DNA from: Capitella teleta
Taxonomy: Eukaryota > Annelida > Polychaeta > Capitellidae
Reading direction: 5' to 3'
Assembly (NCBI GenBank): GCA_000328365.1
Contig: KB297742.1
Span: forward strand, 562,996 to 626,995
Length of the DNA stretch: 64,000 nt
Shown: positions 9,200 through 22,400 of the stretch, piece by piece
Layout of the letters: the number at the start of each line of letters is the position of its first letter
How positions within the stretch are numbered: position 1 is the stretch's first letter
The notes under the pieces: generated by a model
The model's database searches: none
What the model saw: only the letters and a program-made list of their open reading frames with translations
What the model was told of the DNA's origin: nothing
Position numbers and translations under genes: made by a program

Positions 9200-12100
9200 G
9201 TTAATGTATCATGCACGATACATTGAAGGTCAGCACATCATATAATCGGTCAGCTGAGAATGAGATAATATTGACTCGAACAATCGACCACACATTGACA
9301 CATAAGTTGGCAAAAATACTCAATTATAGATATTTTTTATCTGTTTTTAGTGTTATATTGAGTGGGAATCGGTCGATTCAAAGGTCTTGTGATAAGTTAT
9401 TAACCCTATAACTCAAGATATTAATTAGTTTATCATCATTTTCCGACTCGAGGCGACGAAGCCGAATCGTTTGTGTTGATCCGCTACAAAAGCAACCTTT
9501 TTTGGCGTGTCATCTCGTGGAATTCTCGGAGTGTTATGACGTCATTTGCATCTCCACTAGTGGCAAATATGTGAACCAAACTGATTTGGCGGGAGAATTA
9601 GGACCACTGAATATGCACTGTTCGTGTCTCTTCTATACCATGTAAATGAAATCAGGTAATTATTATTTTTGCGCGGGAATGATTAATTAGGGTATATATT
9701 TATATTTCGTGAATTTGGCGTTATATATACGAGTAACTCCTGGTTTCGTGGCTTTCAAGGTCAAAAGATTTACCTTTGGGAATCGGTGGATAAATGGCGA
9801 ATATAACCGTAGCTATTGTCACGGATTCTCCCATGTGAGCCTTGGTGAAAACATCGACGTCCTGTATACATGTACATACACAGAGTTATTATTATTTTCA
9901 CCTCTGTCATTTCGATCGCAATCAAAGACCTAATCCCACGACAATCGCCCTCAAAGGTTCTGTGTTAAATCAGCGCACTTAGCATGACAATCTTCGAAAG
10001 CCTCTTTGAATCCTGGAACAACTGCATCTGGTCAAGACTGAAATATGACTTATATGTTAGATATCGGTATTTAGAAAATCACTATGGGAGTACCTCTCTG
10101 TCCACTTTGGACACATTCAAGGTTTCTTTCCCTATTGGCACATGATCCCTACCCGATGGAGATAAGGGAGTCAACATGATAATATAATACATGTATCGAA
10201 ATGAGGGGCTAGAATTTTCAATCAAGCTTAATTTTCTTCCCCCAGACCTTTCCAGCCATCCATGTCGCTTCCACGCCGTCTGAATTCCTCTTTAATGGCA
10301 ATACCAAGGGCGACGAAGTCGGATCCTTGCTTGAATTAAAATTTCATACACAACACTCGCGTTGATGTTTGCCTATGGGGTTATTGGAGGTTCTGAGGAA
10401 TACTTAGGACGTGATGTCATGTGATATGACTAGCTCAGGCCTGAGAATATTGCTTTGAATATCATGGCGAGACTGATATATCAATTGTATATTGTAATAC
10501 ATGCGGTAATTCATTCCAGGAGTCTCCCTGCAGTCTATAGATTGCTTGCTTAGTTTTGGCACATCGAGCCAGAGATAATCTATAGCATGGATTGATCGCT
10601 CACAGAAAAAGCCGCTCGAAGTTTGCTAAATTCATAACGCACCGATTAAAGAGAAAATTCATTTCCGCTTGATAGAATTTACATTCAATGACATTGGCAA
10701 TGAAGGATAAAAGGCGAATCTAACCGTAGCCGTATATTATAATCGTAAATGCGGAACGAAAAACCTTACATTCTTCTGAACTTCTGATGCGTCCTTAAGC
10801 CTAGGCCTACTATCGTGGCATGAAAAGTTGAGCAGGTCATCAGATTCAGCCGTAAAACCTTATCATGTCATATCATGTCAATGTAATTAATTGCTATAGA
10901 GTATGTATCTCTGGTATTGTCTAATAGCCTTTGGGTGTAACTTACAGTAACTGTTTATACACACATTCATCTATCAGTGTCGCCCACAACCAACTCACAT
11001 ACTTGTATAAGATGTCATCTAAAAAAAACTCCATACTTTCCGAGAAAATCTCAGAATTCGATGTCAAATTTATTCAATCTATAGACTTCCCAGGAGACAC
11101 GCACACTCGTCAAAGTGGAGATCTGTCGAGGTTGGCCAAGTGATAGCCAAGAAGAAATTGGTTGGTCGAAGATTTCGTGGCAGACTATTCCCCGAAGATG
11201 TGAATTATATAAATTTCACAGAACAATCAAAGTTATCAAAGACCAACTGGCAGGGGTGGGACATTTTTTAGCGGGTTACTAGAAATTGGTTAACAAGTAA
11301 AGCTATCAATAAATCAATAAACCGCGTGATTTATTAGCCTGTTAATGTTAATCACATAATTCTTTTTTATTATTATTGTGTAATTTTAAATTACTACCAT
11401 TTAGGCTTAGAATATAATGTACTGTGTAAAGTAACTTTTGTGGGACAAATTAAATCACTCGATTAACCTTTTTTTTTTGTTCCAGGAGAAATATCTACAG
11501 AAAGGGAATCACAAACTGACGACAATTACAGGAAATTTAGACGCGTATTGATGGAGATGAATAATGGAACACACCCCTCGAATCAATATTTATTCCATTT
11601 AAATAATGGTGAATGTAGTGCTCTCCCGTTGAGGGGCCTTATGAACTGAACATTTATGTACTATACAACTGAAATATTATACTCAATTTTTAGACAGGAA
11701 CCTGGTGTAAGCTCCTTATAGAGTTAGGATTTCCTGTTTCTTTTATTTATTCTGCTTCGTTTATTTTTCTTATGTTTATATTTTACACGCAAATCAATAA
11801 CATTTGAAATTGAGGGTTTCTTTATTAGCCAGAGATCATACCCGTTTTGAGTCGATGTTTTATGAAAAGTGAAATCGCGAACTCCACGCAATGCCCTGCT
11901 CTTTTAATTCTTTGCTTGCCATTGCACACTCTCGACTGATGGGCAAATCGACCATCTGCATTCAGGCAATTCACTAGCATTTTTTTTTGAATTCACAATA
12001 ATATTAACTATTGTAACCCTCATTCCGGTGTTCATCCATATATCCAGCAATTTCACCTTGAAAAATAATCTACCTTATTTTCAAGTTTCCACTCTCCTGA

Positions 12101-14324
12101 GCAGCGCGGTCTGAGTGATGATGTGAACTTTCCGATCACTCCTCCTATGAGGTGCCCATCCACGGGCACAATATTAAAACTGAATTCAAAGCTCCAAAGG
12201 TCACCGAGCCTGACCGAGGTCAGTGCCAATTCATCTCAAGCCAAAACCCGCCGATTTGGCAGTTGCTCAAGAAGACACAACCAACTATAGGCTCAATCAA
12301 CTTGCTCAATTTTGGTAAACTTCCTTTCCTTCTTAGTTCTTACGTTCAAATTTATCTTCTTGTTCTTCTATATTGTATTGTATTTCTTCTCTTTCTCATT
12401 CGATTGCAGGTGACATAAAACATTTAGTTTCGGTCACCACCAGCTGCCATTGTTCGTTAAAGGGTCATTTTCAAATATTTGCAGTTTTTGCAATTTTTTG
12501 TTGAAAAATTAGTGATCTAAGATTTAGAATTGAATGCAGGAAATGGGTAGATGAACATGAGATCAATCCATTCCTAATAGTCGTGCATTTTGTTAAAATA
12601 ATTCTCAACACAGAAATCACATTTTCTGGCACCCCCCCTCTCAATAGCGAGTCCACTCCGCAACAATTTATTAAAGGTTTTGACATGAACACAGAGTGAC
12701 TAAATAATAGAAAATCTGACCTCTCCATGTATCAAGGACATGTTTAAGCATTACCCTATCACATTCTTTGAGACTAATGGACTTGTCACTAAGTAAAGTA
12801 TTAATTGCGCCATACTACGCCAGGAATACAGTGAGTGAAAGTGAACATCGAAGTAAACTCATTTGAACTTTCAGAAAACAAATATGCACATTGTTCATAG
12901 GACACTGCAATACATTGATAGTTTACAAAAATAAATTCCATGCATTGTAGGAAACCAAGCTCTGTAACTAATGAGAAAAATGTAACAAATAAAGGACAAA
13001 AAAGCTTTAGCGCGCCTAATATTGTAGCGTTGCGGAGTTGACAATCCTGAAAGAACATTTAATAATCTCAAATGTAAACTTTAAAAGAGCAGCAAATGGA
13101 AACAAATGATGTTTGATTGAGATTAGGTTGTGATTCTTCTCATAGAGTTCAATTACATTAGTTCGCACGTCCCGGAGTAGACAAAACTTGGGGACGGGTA
13201 TATTATATAAAAAATATGATAATATAGTAACCGAACCTTTGAAACGCTTCGTTTTCTAGTAGAACAAATGTAATGCAACATATATGAAATTAATTTTTTA
13301 TCGCACATAGTTGGTCCAATGGGCATGTAAAGCAAGTTGGTGAAAGGATGTTTGGGACAAGCATTATTCCAGGGGGTCACACAGTTCCAATCAGTATAAC
13401 CGGGATCAAACTTTCAAACTTCATTTCTGTGGCAACAAGTTTTTAAACGTTATGCAGGCATATATCGAAAAACAAGTCACCAGTGGTGCTTTACAACATC
13501 TGAACATGTACCACCGATAGTGGGGAAACGATTCGCTCAATGCTACGAGTAAGAATAAATGCATGTGCTAGAAGTTAAAATCAGCAATACGGAATTATTT
13601 CAAAGTCATAAGACAGAACTAGCTGTGCCCAGCACGTCCTGTACATGCTAGCTCTCTTATCCCCCAAAAATCTCACAACACATTACACGTTATCTACGAC
13701 GTTTCTCGTGTATATATACGTGATGACGTTATGATTGTGACGTGTTTGCCATGGTTGTACTGGCATATCTTTGCATGCACGTGTATATTAACTTTCAATC
13801 GGAAATTTAGGTCCAGAGGTTCAATTCAACTGTGTGATTACTTACCAAATTATAGTATCTCAAAACTTGAACAAAATGTGGATTTCACAAAAATGAAATA
13901 ACAACTGATACTGAGGATTTACGAGTAGGCCTACAGTTGTTTGTATGTTTGTAAATGTTGAGCCAAAAACAAATTAGTTATCTCCCTTTATTAATTTCTT
14001 GATAGATATCTTCATTCACTTCGCTCATGTATCGCATGACCAAATCTTCCTGTTTGGTCTGGAGCAGTTGAACTAAGATTATAGATCATTCCAGTTCAGT
14101 CTGGCAACGATCGAGGCACGGCATAAAGGGAGCAACCTGCGGCAACACGTCCTGCTGTCCTTGAACTGATTCGAGACCTTCACCTGTTGTATTCAGCGTG
14201 GTGTGAATCGCTCATTCAGTTCTTCGTGTATCGATATAACCTTCCACAGAGTTATGAGTTTTCCCTTCATTACAATCAAGATCCAATAATCCTGTTGGTT
14301 AAATTACTCTTTAAAACAACCTGG

Positions 14325-14389
<65 letters not shown>

Positions 14390-15054
14390 AATCAAAATAC
14401 ACCGTGGAACATATAAATGACCTAGAAATACATGTTACATGTATGTGGAGTTCTCCTCTCTATATACTAGTATGAGGCTTGTTGAATGGCACACACATGC
14501 ATATATTGGATGAGGTGGCGAGGAAAAAAAGCTTGCGATTGGCGGATATTGCGTCAAAGAAACCAGTGAAACCGATCATTATCTGAACATCCCTCGATCT
14601 CTCCAAAGACTATCCAGAACTTGATCAATAGTCTTCCCTCTATACGGATTTAGTACTGTGAAGGGCAACTTCCGCAGACGATAAGAAATACATGATTTAC
14701 TCGTGGCTTTGTTTTCGCGGTCAAACAGAGATGGAAGTAAAACAAGAAGTCAAAGATGCATTATCTTTATTTCGAAATCCAACTTGAGAATTTCATGTTT
14801 CTTCGATTTTGACTGGTAAATCACCAGCCTCAGTGAAACACTAGAAGTGCAATTATAATCACATAAACATTTAAACTTAACCATAGCATGGATACACTAT
14901 ACACAAACCCATGATAATAACAGAAAGTTTCATATAAAGAAACACACAAATGACGTGAAATTCACGTATATGTAACAGGAAAAATGGAGATCGACCTTCA
15001 ATAGCGAGGGAACATATATTCATTCAAGCAAATACATTAAAATATATGTATATA

Positions 15055-15062
<8 letters not shown>
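9200..15062. other. Gene-poor intergenic region
   Basis: Almost 6 kb with no recognised exon on either strand. It contains a (TA)n microsatellite at 14325-14387 and a ~28-base sequence occurring twice with few mismatches (near 9788 and 10707; core GGCGAATNTAACCGTAGC). Open frames here are short and of no recognisable family. Confidence 0.5.
14325..14387. repeat. (TA)n microsatellite
   Basis: Uninterrupted TA dinucleotides for about 62 bases. Confidence 0.97.

Positions 15063-15090
<28 letters not shown>
15063..15090. repeat. A28 homopolymer
   Basis: Uninterrupted run of A, just beyond the possible PDE1 poly(A) signal as read on the minus strand. Confidence 0.95.
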
Positions 15091-15091
<1 letters not shown>

Positions 15092-15111
15092 AAGCTATGG
15101 AGACCGTTTTC

Positions 15112-15117
15112 TTTATT
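15112..15117 (-). terminator. Possible poly(A) signal of the PDE1 gene
   Basis: First AATAAA on the minus strand downstream of the PDE1 stop, implying a 3' UTR of about 1.05 kb. A T-rich run (A28 on the plus strand) follows. Confidence 0.35.
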
Positions 15118-16167
15118 CAATAAAAGCTCCATGACGTAAAAGAAGAAAAGCAAAGAAAGAGGTTTTGACCGGGGTTTCAGGTAACAGAATTTTATAATAA
15201 CAATGAAAAAATATAGTAGTACTTAGCAAAGAAAATTGGATGGTCGATTTCAAGATATAGAAAGGGGAAAAATAAAAATAAAAATCGAATTCATAAATAT
15301 TATGCACAAAATTTCGTTAACTTGACTGAGCAATGAGAAGTTGAAGATCTTACTTAAGTAAGAAATATCATGATGGAACAGGGGGCATATATCAAGTGTC
15401 TTTGCAAGTATTATACAAGATCGCACATAGGAAGCTATGTACAAACATTCAAAAGTGAAGTTCTTGCATTCATTAACATAAGTATATTCACGCACAGTTG
15501 TTTTTATAAGTTTGTTATTCAGCTCTATAAACTGCATATAATTCCATTATCGTTTAGAAATAAATGTTAAATAGTTACATAATAGTAATTATCATTATTA
15601 TGTGCAGATTGACCAAATATTGTTTGGATATTGGCCAAACATCATAAGCCGAACTGCCACTCATCTTGGGTGTAATATTTCGAGAATTTGGCTTCACAAT
15701 GTTATGAGATCTACGCTTCAAACAACTCCAGACAAAAGGAGGAGACAATACAGTGTTATGTAAGAGTGCACTGTACGTGCATAAAAGGTGTGCATATTAA
15801 ACAGTAGCTGAATACAGGACGTACGACAGACCTTTCCATGCAACACAATAGGACCGTGAATTATGCTTATTCGTTAGAAAAGTGAAGTGTACACGCGCCC
15901 AGCGAATTTTACAGAATTGTTGTTTTCTTCCACACTTTCAGATCAACGTTTCAATAGCATTTCTCCGGAAATGATATCGAAAATGTGAATTGAAAACAAA
16001 CAACAGTTAATCGAAGAGAGCAAAAAGAAAAAAAAAAAGAAAAAAAAAGTAAAAAATAACAATAAACAGTGTGTCCAGTTTATCGACTTCAGGTGATAAA
16101 AGAATAAGTTTATGTTATTATTTTCCTTTCAATTCACCACGAAGGGAACAAAATGACTAGAAGATTT

Positions 16168-16463
16168 TCAAATAGTGCTGGAACCGTCCTGGTTAAGGTC
16201 TCCATTAAGACGGTCAAGGGCGCTAGGGTCAAGGTCAATGACATCAATATCGCCCTCAGGTAGATCAGTCTGACGAGAGGGGAGAAGAGGTGGCGGTGGA
16301 GGTGGAGGGGGAGGTGGAGGGACAGACGGTGGATCAGTGGATGTGGTTGGAAGCCTGGCCGAACTAGAGAGCAGGCTACTGGATAAGATGATATCTCGAA
16401 GATTGTGTGTCGACTGGTGCAGGAAATCCATGAGTCCAGATGTGGAGGTATGGCGAGTCATAA
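16168..16463 (-). CDS. PDE1: PDE1 exon 18 (terminal, polyproline)
   Basis: Acceptor CTTTGCAG, phase 1. Encodes MTRHTSTSGLMDFLHQSTHN, an 11-residue proline run, and an acidic end (EGDIDVIDLDPSALDRLNGD) to the stop. The proline run could bind SH3, WW or EVH1 domains (inference). Confidence 0.75.
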
Positions 16464-19400
16464 CTGCAAAGGAGAAAACAACAAAGTTATGCAGGGAATA
16501 TGATATCCGATCACCAAAGTGGAATTATCGAAAGTGTAGTGAAAAAAGTGAGCTCAATTAAAACTTCAAAAGTCATGCTTGATGGTTATAAGAAGAGTGA
16601 GTGAGCATGCATGAATTTATTAGTGTCTATTACTTTGGCTTATAAACTTATAATGAATTATTCCATGCAGTGAGCCAAGGTATAACTGAGAGTGAATCTT
16701 TTGGACTTTAACTTTGAGATATTCTGATGCATGCAGTTATAGATAATACATGCAGTGTACGTAAAGGGAATGCGCGAGGGGAAGGATGCGGAGACTTAAT
16801 TATTGATAAGTGACACAGTGAACAGTCAGTGTCATTGTTTACTTTAAGTTATTTCTTCTGACTCCGTCGTTTCTGGAGAGGGGCTACAGGGATAAAAAGG
16901 GGGTATACATAGATGATTGGATAAAGAATACCATTCGAAACGGATAATGAGTAAGAAAGCTATGAGCATCGATTTCTCAATGCTACAGTGAAAGCCATGC
17001 ACCACTAGAGAGGCAGGTTGAGGCATGAATAGAAACCCGTAAGTTCCGTTACTATGGCCACTGAATGGTTACCATTGGGAACAAAGTGTCAATAAGCATA
17101 TGAATATGAATATGAAAGCAAAGCAAAATATATGTAAACTAAGGGGAATTCGACGCTCTATGACGATGTAGCAGTTGAAATGAAGCCTTAAACATGAAGG
17201 TTATAGGAAGGAGAGTAGGAGAAAGATAAAAAGGCAAGATGGCTGTCAAACGAAAGACTTACGTGAGGAAAATACGATATTTTTATATCAAAGTTTCCTT
17301 CAATGGTCGATGATCTGAATCAATGAACATTAATCAATTATCACCTGTTACCTGAGTAGAAACTGCAAGATCAAGGGTTTTCATTGAGGTCGACAAATGT
17401 ATCTTTATAAACACAAGAACGGAACAAGACGACTATACATAAAACGATGTCAATCAACAATAGTAATAGATTGTAATTTTTATTCGCCTTTTTTAAACAA
17501 GGAGTGTGATTATCGAAAATTGCACATTTTATACCACAAAAAAAACACGAAATGGACACTTTATCTACCTTTGGGTAATGACGAACTCGACGTTTTCTTC
17601 TTCAGGGATGATGAAGATGCATTTGGTTTTGAGTCTGGTGTGGATGGCGAAGGTACTTGTTCTTCTTCTTCAACTGCCTTCTCGGCAGCCGCTTTGTGGT
17701 TGTCCAAAGGGTCAGTTGCTGCGTCCGAGCGACACACCGTCGTGTCCGCCTCCTTCCCGATCTCCGCCTCTGGTGCAGGAGGCTGCTCTTTGCTGACGGG
17801 AGACTCAACACCAGAGTCATTCTGGTCCTGGTCGTCCTCATTTTCCTCCAAACTGTTCTCGGAGTTTCTCTTCTCAGCGGCATCTGAAAAGGGAAAAGTA
17901 GGTTGGAAGGGGAGGTGCTTATATAATTCACTGTTAGACATAATGAAATGATAAGCAAATAAATTGACACACGACTACTACAGGAACACAGCTCAAAATC
18001 AGAGCTAAAACCCCCCAAAAAAGTCAGAAAAATATCAAATAAAAGCCACACCGACTCACGTGAATGAGGCAGGAGACATTCTTGGTGTCGGCTTATCCAG
18101 CCTGAAACATTTCCACCAAAGACGATATTGTACAACAGCAAAGCAGCTCAATATGGGGTCAATCCTCCTAAACATTCACCATAATGTGAGTGACTAAGCT
18201 TACGGTGATTTTAATGTCTCCTCTTGCAAATAGCAAATAGTGTTAATTGCGAATGTTTCAGAATTGACCGAATACATGGAGAGCAGACCAGCTAGGGCAC
18301 CGTCAAAAAGACAGAAAAGGGTGACGGAATAAAATCAGAGAAAAGTATAAACATCAAAAAATTATGACACAAATGATTTGTTCATAGGAGATACATAAAA
18401 ATAAATTATATTTGCAGTGAACAACTGTCCCAAGAAATAATATGATACAACACATAAAGCTTAATTGTACGTATTGGCCCCCCCCCCAAAACTATATAAT
18501 AACGAGAACATACTTTAAACTGAAACATTCACCTGCTGATCGATTTTTAAATTAGGAAACAATGAAAGTAAAACCCAATCATCCGAAAGATTAAAAGTGA
18601 AAGGGGAAACCAGACCTTTGGCTGCTCGTTCTTTCCATAGATTCTTATTGCTGCCCAGACAGTCAACCCAGATGCGTTTCACTTCGAATTTATCAGGCCC
18701 TGAAAGAGACACCAGCTCAACAATTAGGATACATAAAAAAAATAAATAAAAAAATAAAAAAATATTCGTTATCTACTAAACATCAGAGCAGGGATGATAG
18801 ATATACGATGTTGTTAGTCTATGATTGTAGTAATCTAAGTTAATTTTATGTTATATAATGTTATGTGATAGTAAAAATCAAAGCAAGAATGCAATAGAGA
18901 CGGACTTTTCTTTAATTTTAATAAATAAAATAAATTTTTAATTGGCATATTTAATTAATTTAACACGTGATAGAGATGTTGAGAAGTAACTGAACCATGC
19001 AAAAAGAGGGGGAAAGCAGAGTCATGCAGATTGTTTGTTTCTAATTAATTCAGAGTCAGTCGGAAATAATCAAATTGAAAACGGTGCAGTTTTCTTAAAA
19101 AGGAGGATAACTGATTTTGAACGTAAAAATTGTGTTCTGATTTAAAAGAAAATAGGCGTCAAAAATGTGTGAGTAGATAGATATATGCTACTTAGCGTTT
19201 GGGTAAAACTAAGTATTACGCAATGTGGAATAATAATAAAATTAAAATTGCATCGACACACGGGTGCTGAATAAAACGAGGTCACCTGATTTCATTAATT
19301 ATAGTAATGAATAGACGATAGATTCAATCGGTGTAAGTATATCACCCCACCACAAAGTGCTATTCAATTAACCAAATGAAGCTTGCAACTCATAGGCATC

Positions 19401-22400
19401 ATTCTGTGATTACAGTACAGTTGAAGTTGAACTTGTTTCATACAAGATTTAAGGTGAACAAGGTATGTTAAATATTAAGAAAAAAAAGAAGTGAAATTTA
19501 CTATCGGAAGTTATAAGTCAAATAACAATCACTTATTCCAAACGGTAACAATTTAAAAATTGTACTAAGTGATTATTCATGCAAATATTGTTGAATATTA
19601 AACTTAAGTATCTCATATATTCAATTTAACAAACGGAGCAAATAAAATTCGACGTCGTCATGCTGTGACGTCATTATTAAGCAGTGCCAGGGAGGACCCA
19701 CCTGGCGAATCAGGCGACCGTGGAGTGCTAGGAGTGGAACAATGACTAGTTAGGCTGGTAGTGCTGGTTGCTTTGTCTGCTCGTTCGAAATTGACTTCCT
19801 CCGAAATCGTATTACGTTGTTGCAAAGGTGTCACTACTCTCTCCAACATGTCGCCCATCACTTGAAAACTGGGGTCGACGATAAAGTCAATGAAGCCTAC
19901 CGTAAAGAGAACCGAGTAAGGTTGTAGTTACGTGGACAAACAACTTGAATTATTTGGGTTCACATTTCGGGGAGGTTATGTACACTCTGCGCCAATCAAT
20001 TGTGGGAGGGTCTATATACAGGCATTGTTAGCAACACAGGAGTTGTTAGCGCCGAAACGTGCGAGGATTTTTTGGGGGAACTGATTTGCATGCATTCAAC
20101 GAGGCGCAGAGTGTGCTGTTTAAAAGGAGTTGATTAATTCCGCATATCCCAGAATTCACTGAAAAGAGGAAGACAAGATTCGTGACCTTGCCCTTTGGAC
20201 CTCGGAAACAAAATGGCTACCGGAAGTGACGTCAATTGAAGCGTTTTTGATTATTTCTTGTATGTTGAGAGAATCTTGATCACCTTTTTCTTTCGCAACC
20301 GTTTTTAATTTCATTGAAATTTCCTTTTTTTTTTTTTTTTTCCCGCCGTCGAGCATTGGAAACAACCAGAGGCGAAAAGAACGAATAGAAGAAATATTTG
20401 GTATTTGGGGATCAGGAGAGAAAGGTAACAATACCAAAAAGAGCTAGGAGTGCTTTAATCTAGAGCCATGGCAAAAGTTGGAGAGAGAAAAAAAAGAGAG
20501 ACCAATTCGAAAGAAGACAGAAGCGATTTTAACGAATCTAAAATTTAGAAAAATGTACCAAATACAAAAAAAAGTTTTTATATGTTCTGCTTGAAGACTG
20601 AACGATTTGCTGGTTAGGAAGCGAAGGTATATACGTAGAACGGTTCCCAATTAATTTTATGTTTGTTATTATTTGAATAAGTTGCAACATACATGGTTAA
20701 TCAAACTAGCTTCATTGACAACACCGAGTGAATTTGATTTAAACAAAATGATAGCACAAATCAAAAATCATAAACAGTAAAATAAGCATTCTTCATATCT
20801 TCTTTCTTGAAATGATGAGCAAAATAATAAAGAGTGTCGGGAGAGATACAAGCCAGGGGGTCAGCCCTTCGTGTATCTTCCGGATACAGCACAATGTCAC
20901 ATTTAATAGTAGAAAAGCCCGTGTGGGGAGGGAGGCCGCTTTACTTGGAGACTGGCAGGCGGGGGTGGCGGGGCGTTCTTCCAGGAACACCATCAGCACG
21001 TCCAACATGTTTGCCATCATTGTCCAACTGGGCTCAATGACAAAATCTATGAACCCTGGAATTGAGAAGCCAAAAAAAGGTTAATGCCATGGCAACGTAT
21101 CACGTGACTTTTAATGCTAAAAGGGGTCAAGGATGAATTAGGCGTTGAGATTCCACTGAGTCCTTTCTTTCTGAAAGAAAATAACAAGCGGTAATTTCTG
21201 TACACGATGTCTAACATGGTATATTCTATGGCATCCAAATTTGGTCAAGATTTTGAAATTCGAAAATTAATTTTTCAGCACAATTCAAAATCTTACCGAT
21301 CTGACTCTCGGCGACCATGGTGTTTTTTCTATCACAGAGCGGTGAGATAGGGAGCCCCATTTCTGCTTCTCTGTCACCCTGTTGAAGTAGAACACCAGTC
21401 ATAAAAGCTGGACATTCATTTGAAAGGAATACTTGCCTGTCTGAAGAATTCTTCTATCAGTAACTCTGTCCACTTAAAGTGCAGATTCCAATCTTTTGCG
21501 GGATGTGAGATGTCCGCACAATGAACAATGAGCGATAAGGCCTTCGATTTATCAATGCTACAATCATATACATTTACAGTCAGTACGAGAAAAATCTCTT
21601 GATCCATTAACTCACTTTTCCGGCATACTCAGAAGGTTTTTCATGTTCTTGATTTGTTGGAAGTGGTAGGACATATCCGTCGCAAGAACAATATCTATCA
21701 CTAGGGATCGGAAATCTCTGTGGAATGATTAAAAAGATAAACAACAAAGAAAATCCATAGTCTCTCTAAGGCATTGTGGTTGCTTTGGTATCATACAATT
21801 TTGCTAATTAGGCTCAATACATAAATTCACCTGTATTCTTCCTTTTTGAGAGATGTGAGAATATTATGATCATCGTCCTTCATCAGCCGGAAGGCGGCAG
21901 ACACGTGGTGATTCTCGAGCACAGCACGGTCATTGTACAACAAGGCCACTTCAGAACTGCGCAGGAATAAAGGCAAAACGTGTTACATACAATGCTCTTC
22001 TGTAATTACAATTAACAAGCAATGCCTTGTATATTGCCTGCAAACAATATTATGATTCCTCAATGTGTATCCTTTAGTGATAAATGGCTCTCGATACATT
22101 AAGATCACCATCCATCATAATCAGACTGTTGATATGATATGATAAGGGGTCGGGGATAACGGCAGTAATACCTCGTGTTAATGTGGAAGTTGTTGGTAGT
22201 TCCCGTGTGTTCATAATCGTGAATCATTGCCGCAACGAGGGTGGCCAGGATCTCCAAATCGGTTAGCCATAACTGCGGAGCAAAAAGGACAAAGTACACG
22301 ATTGGTACAACAGGGCAGCAGCAGGGCGCACACAGCAGCAGCAGCAGCAGCAGCGAGCGCACTTGACATGAACAAGAGCTCGATTGCCTGTTTACAAATA

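Noticed and set aside
20793-20944. Readthrough of PDE1 exon 15A as a separate coding exon
   Set aside because: The frame is open for about 50 codons but the sequence is not conserved-looking, and the donor at 20945 gives the correct phase into exon 16.
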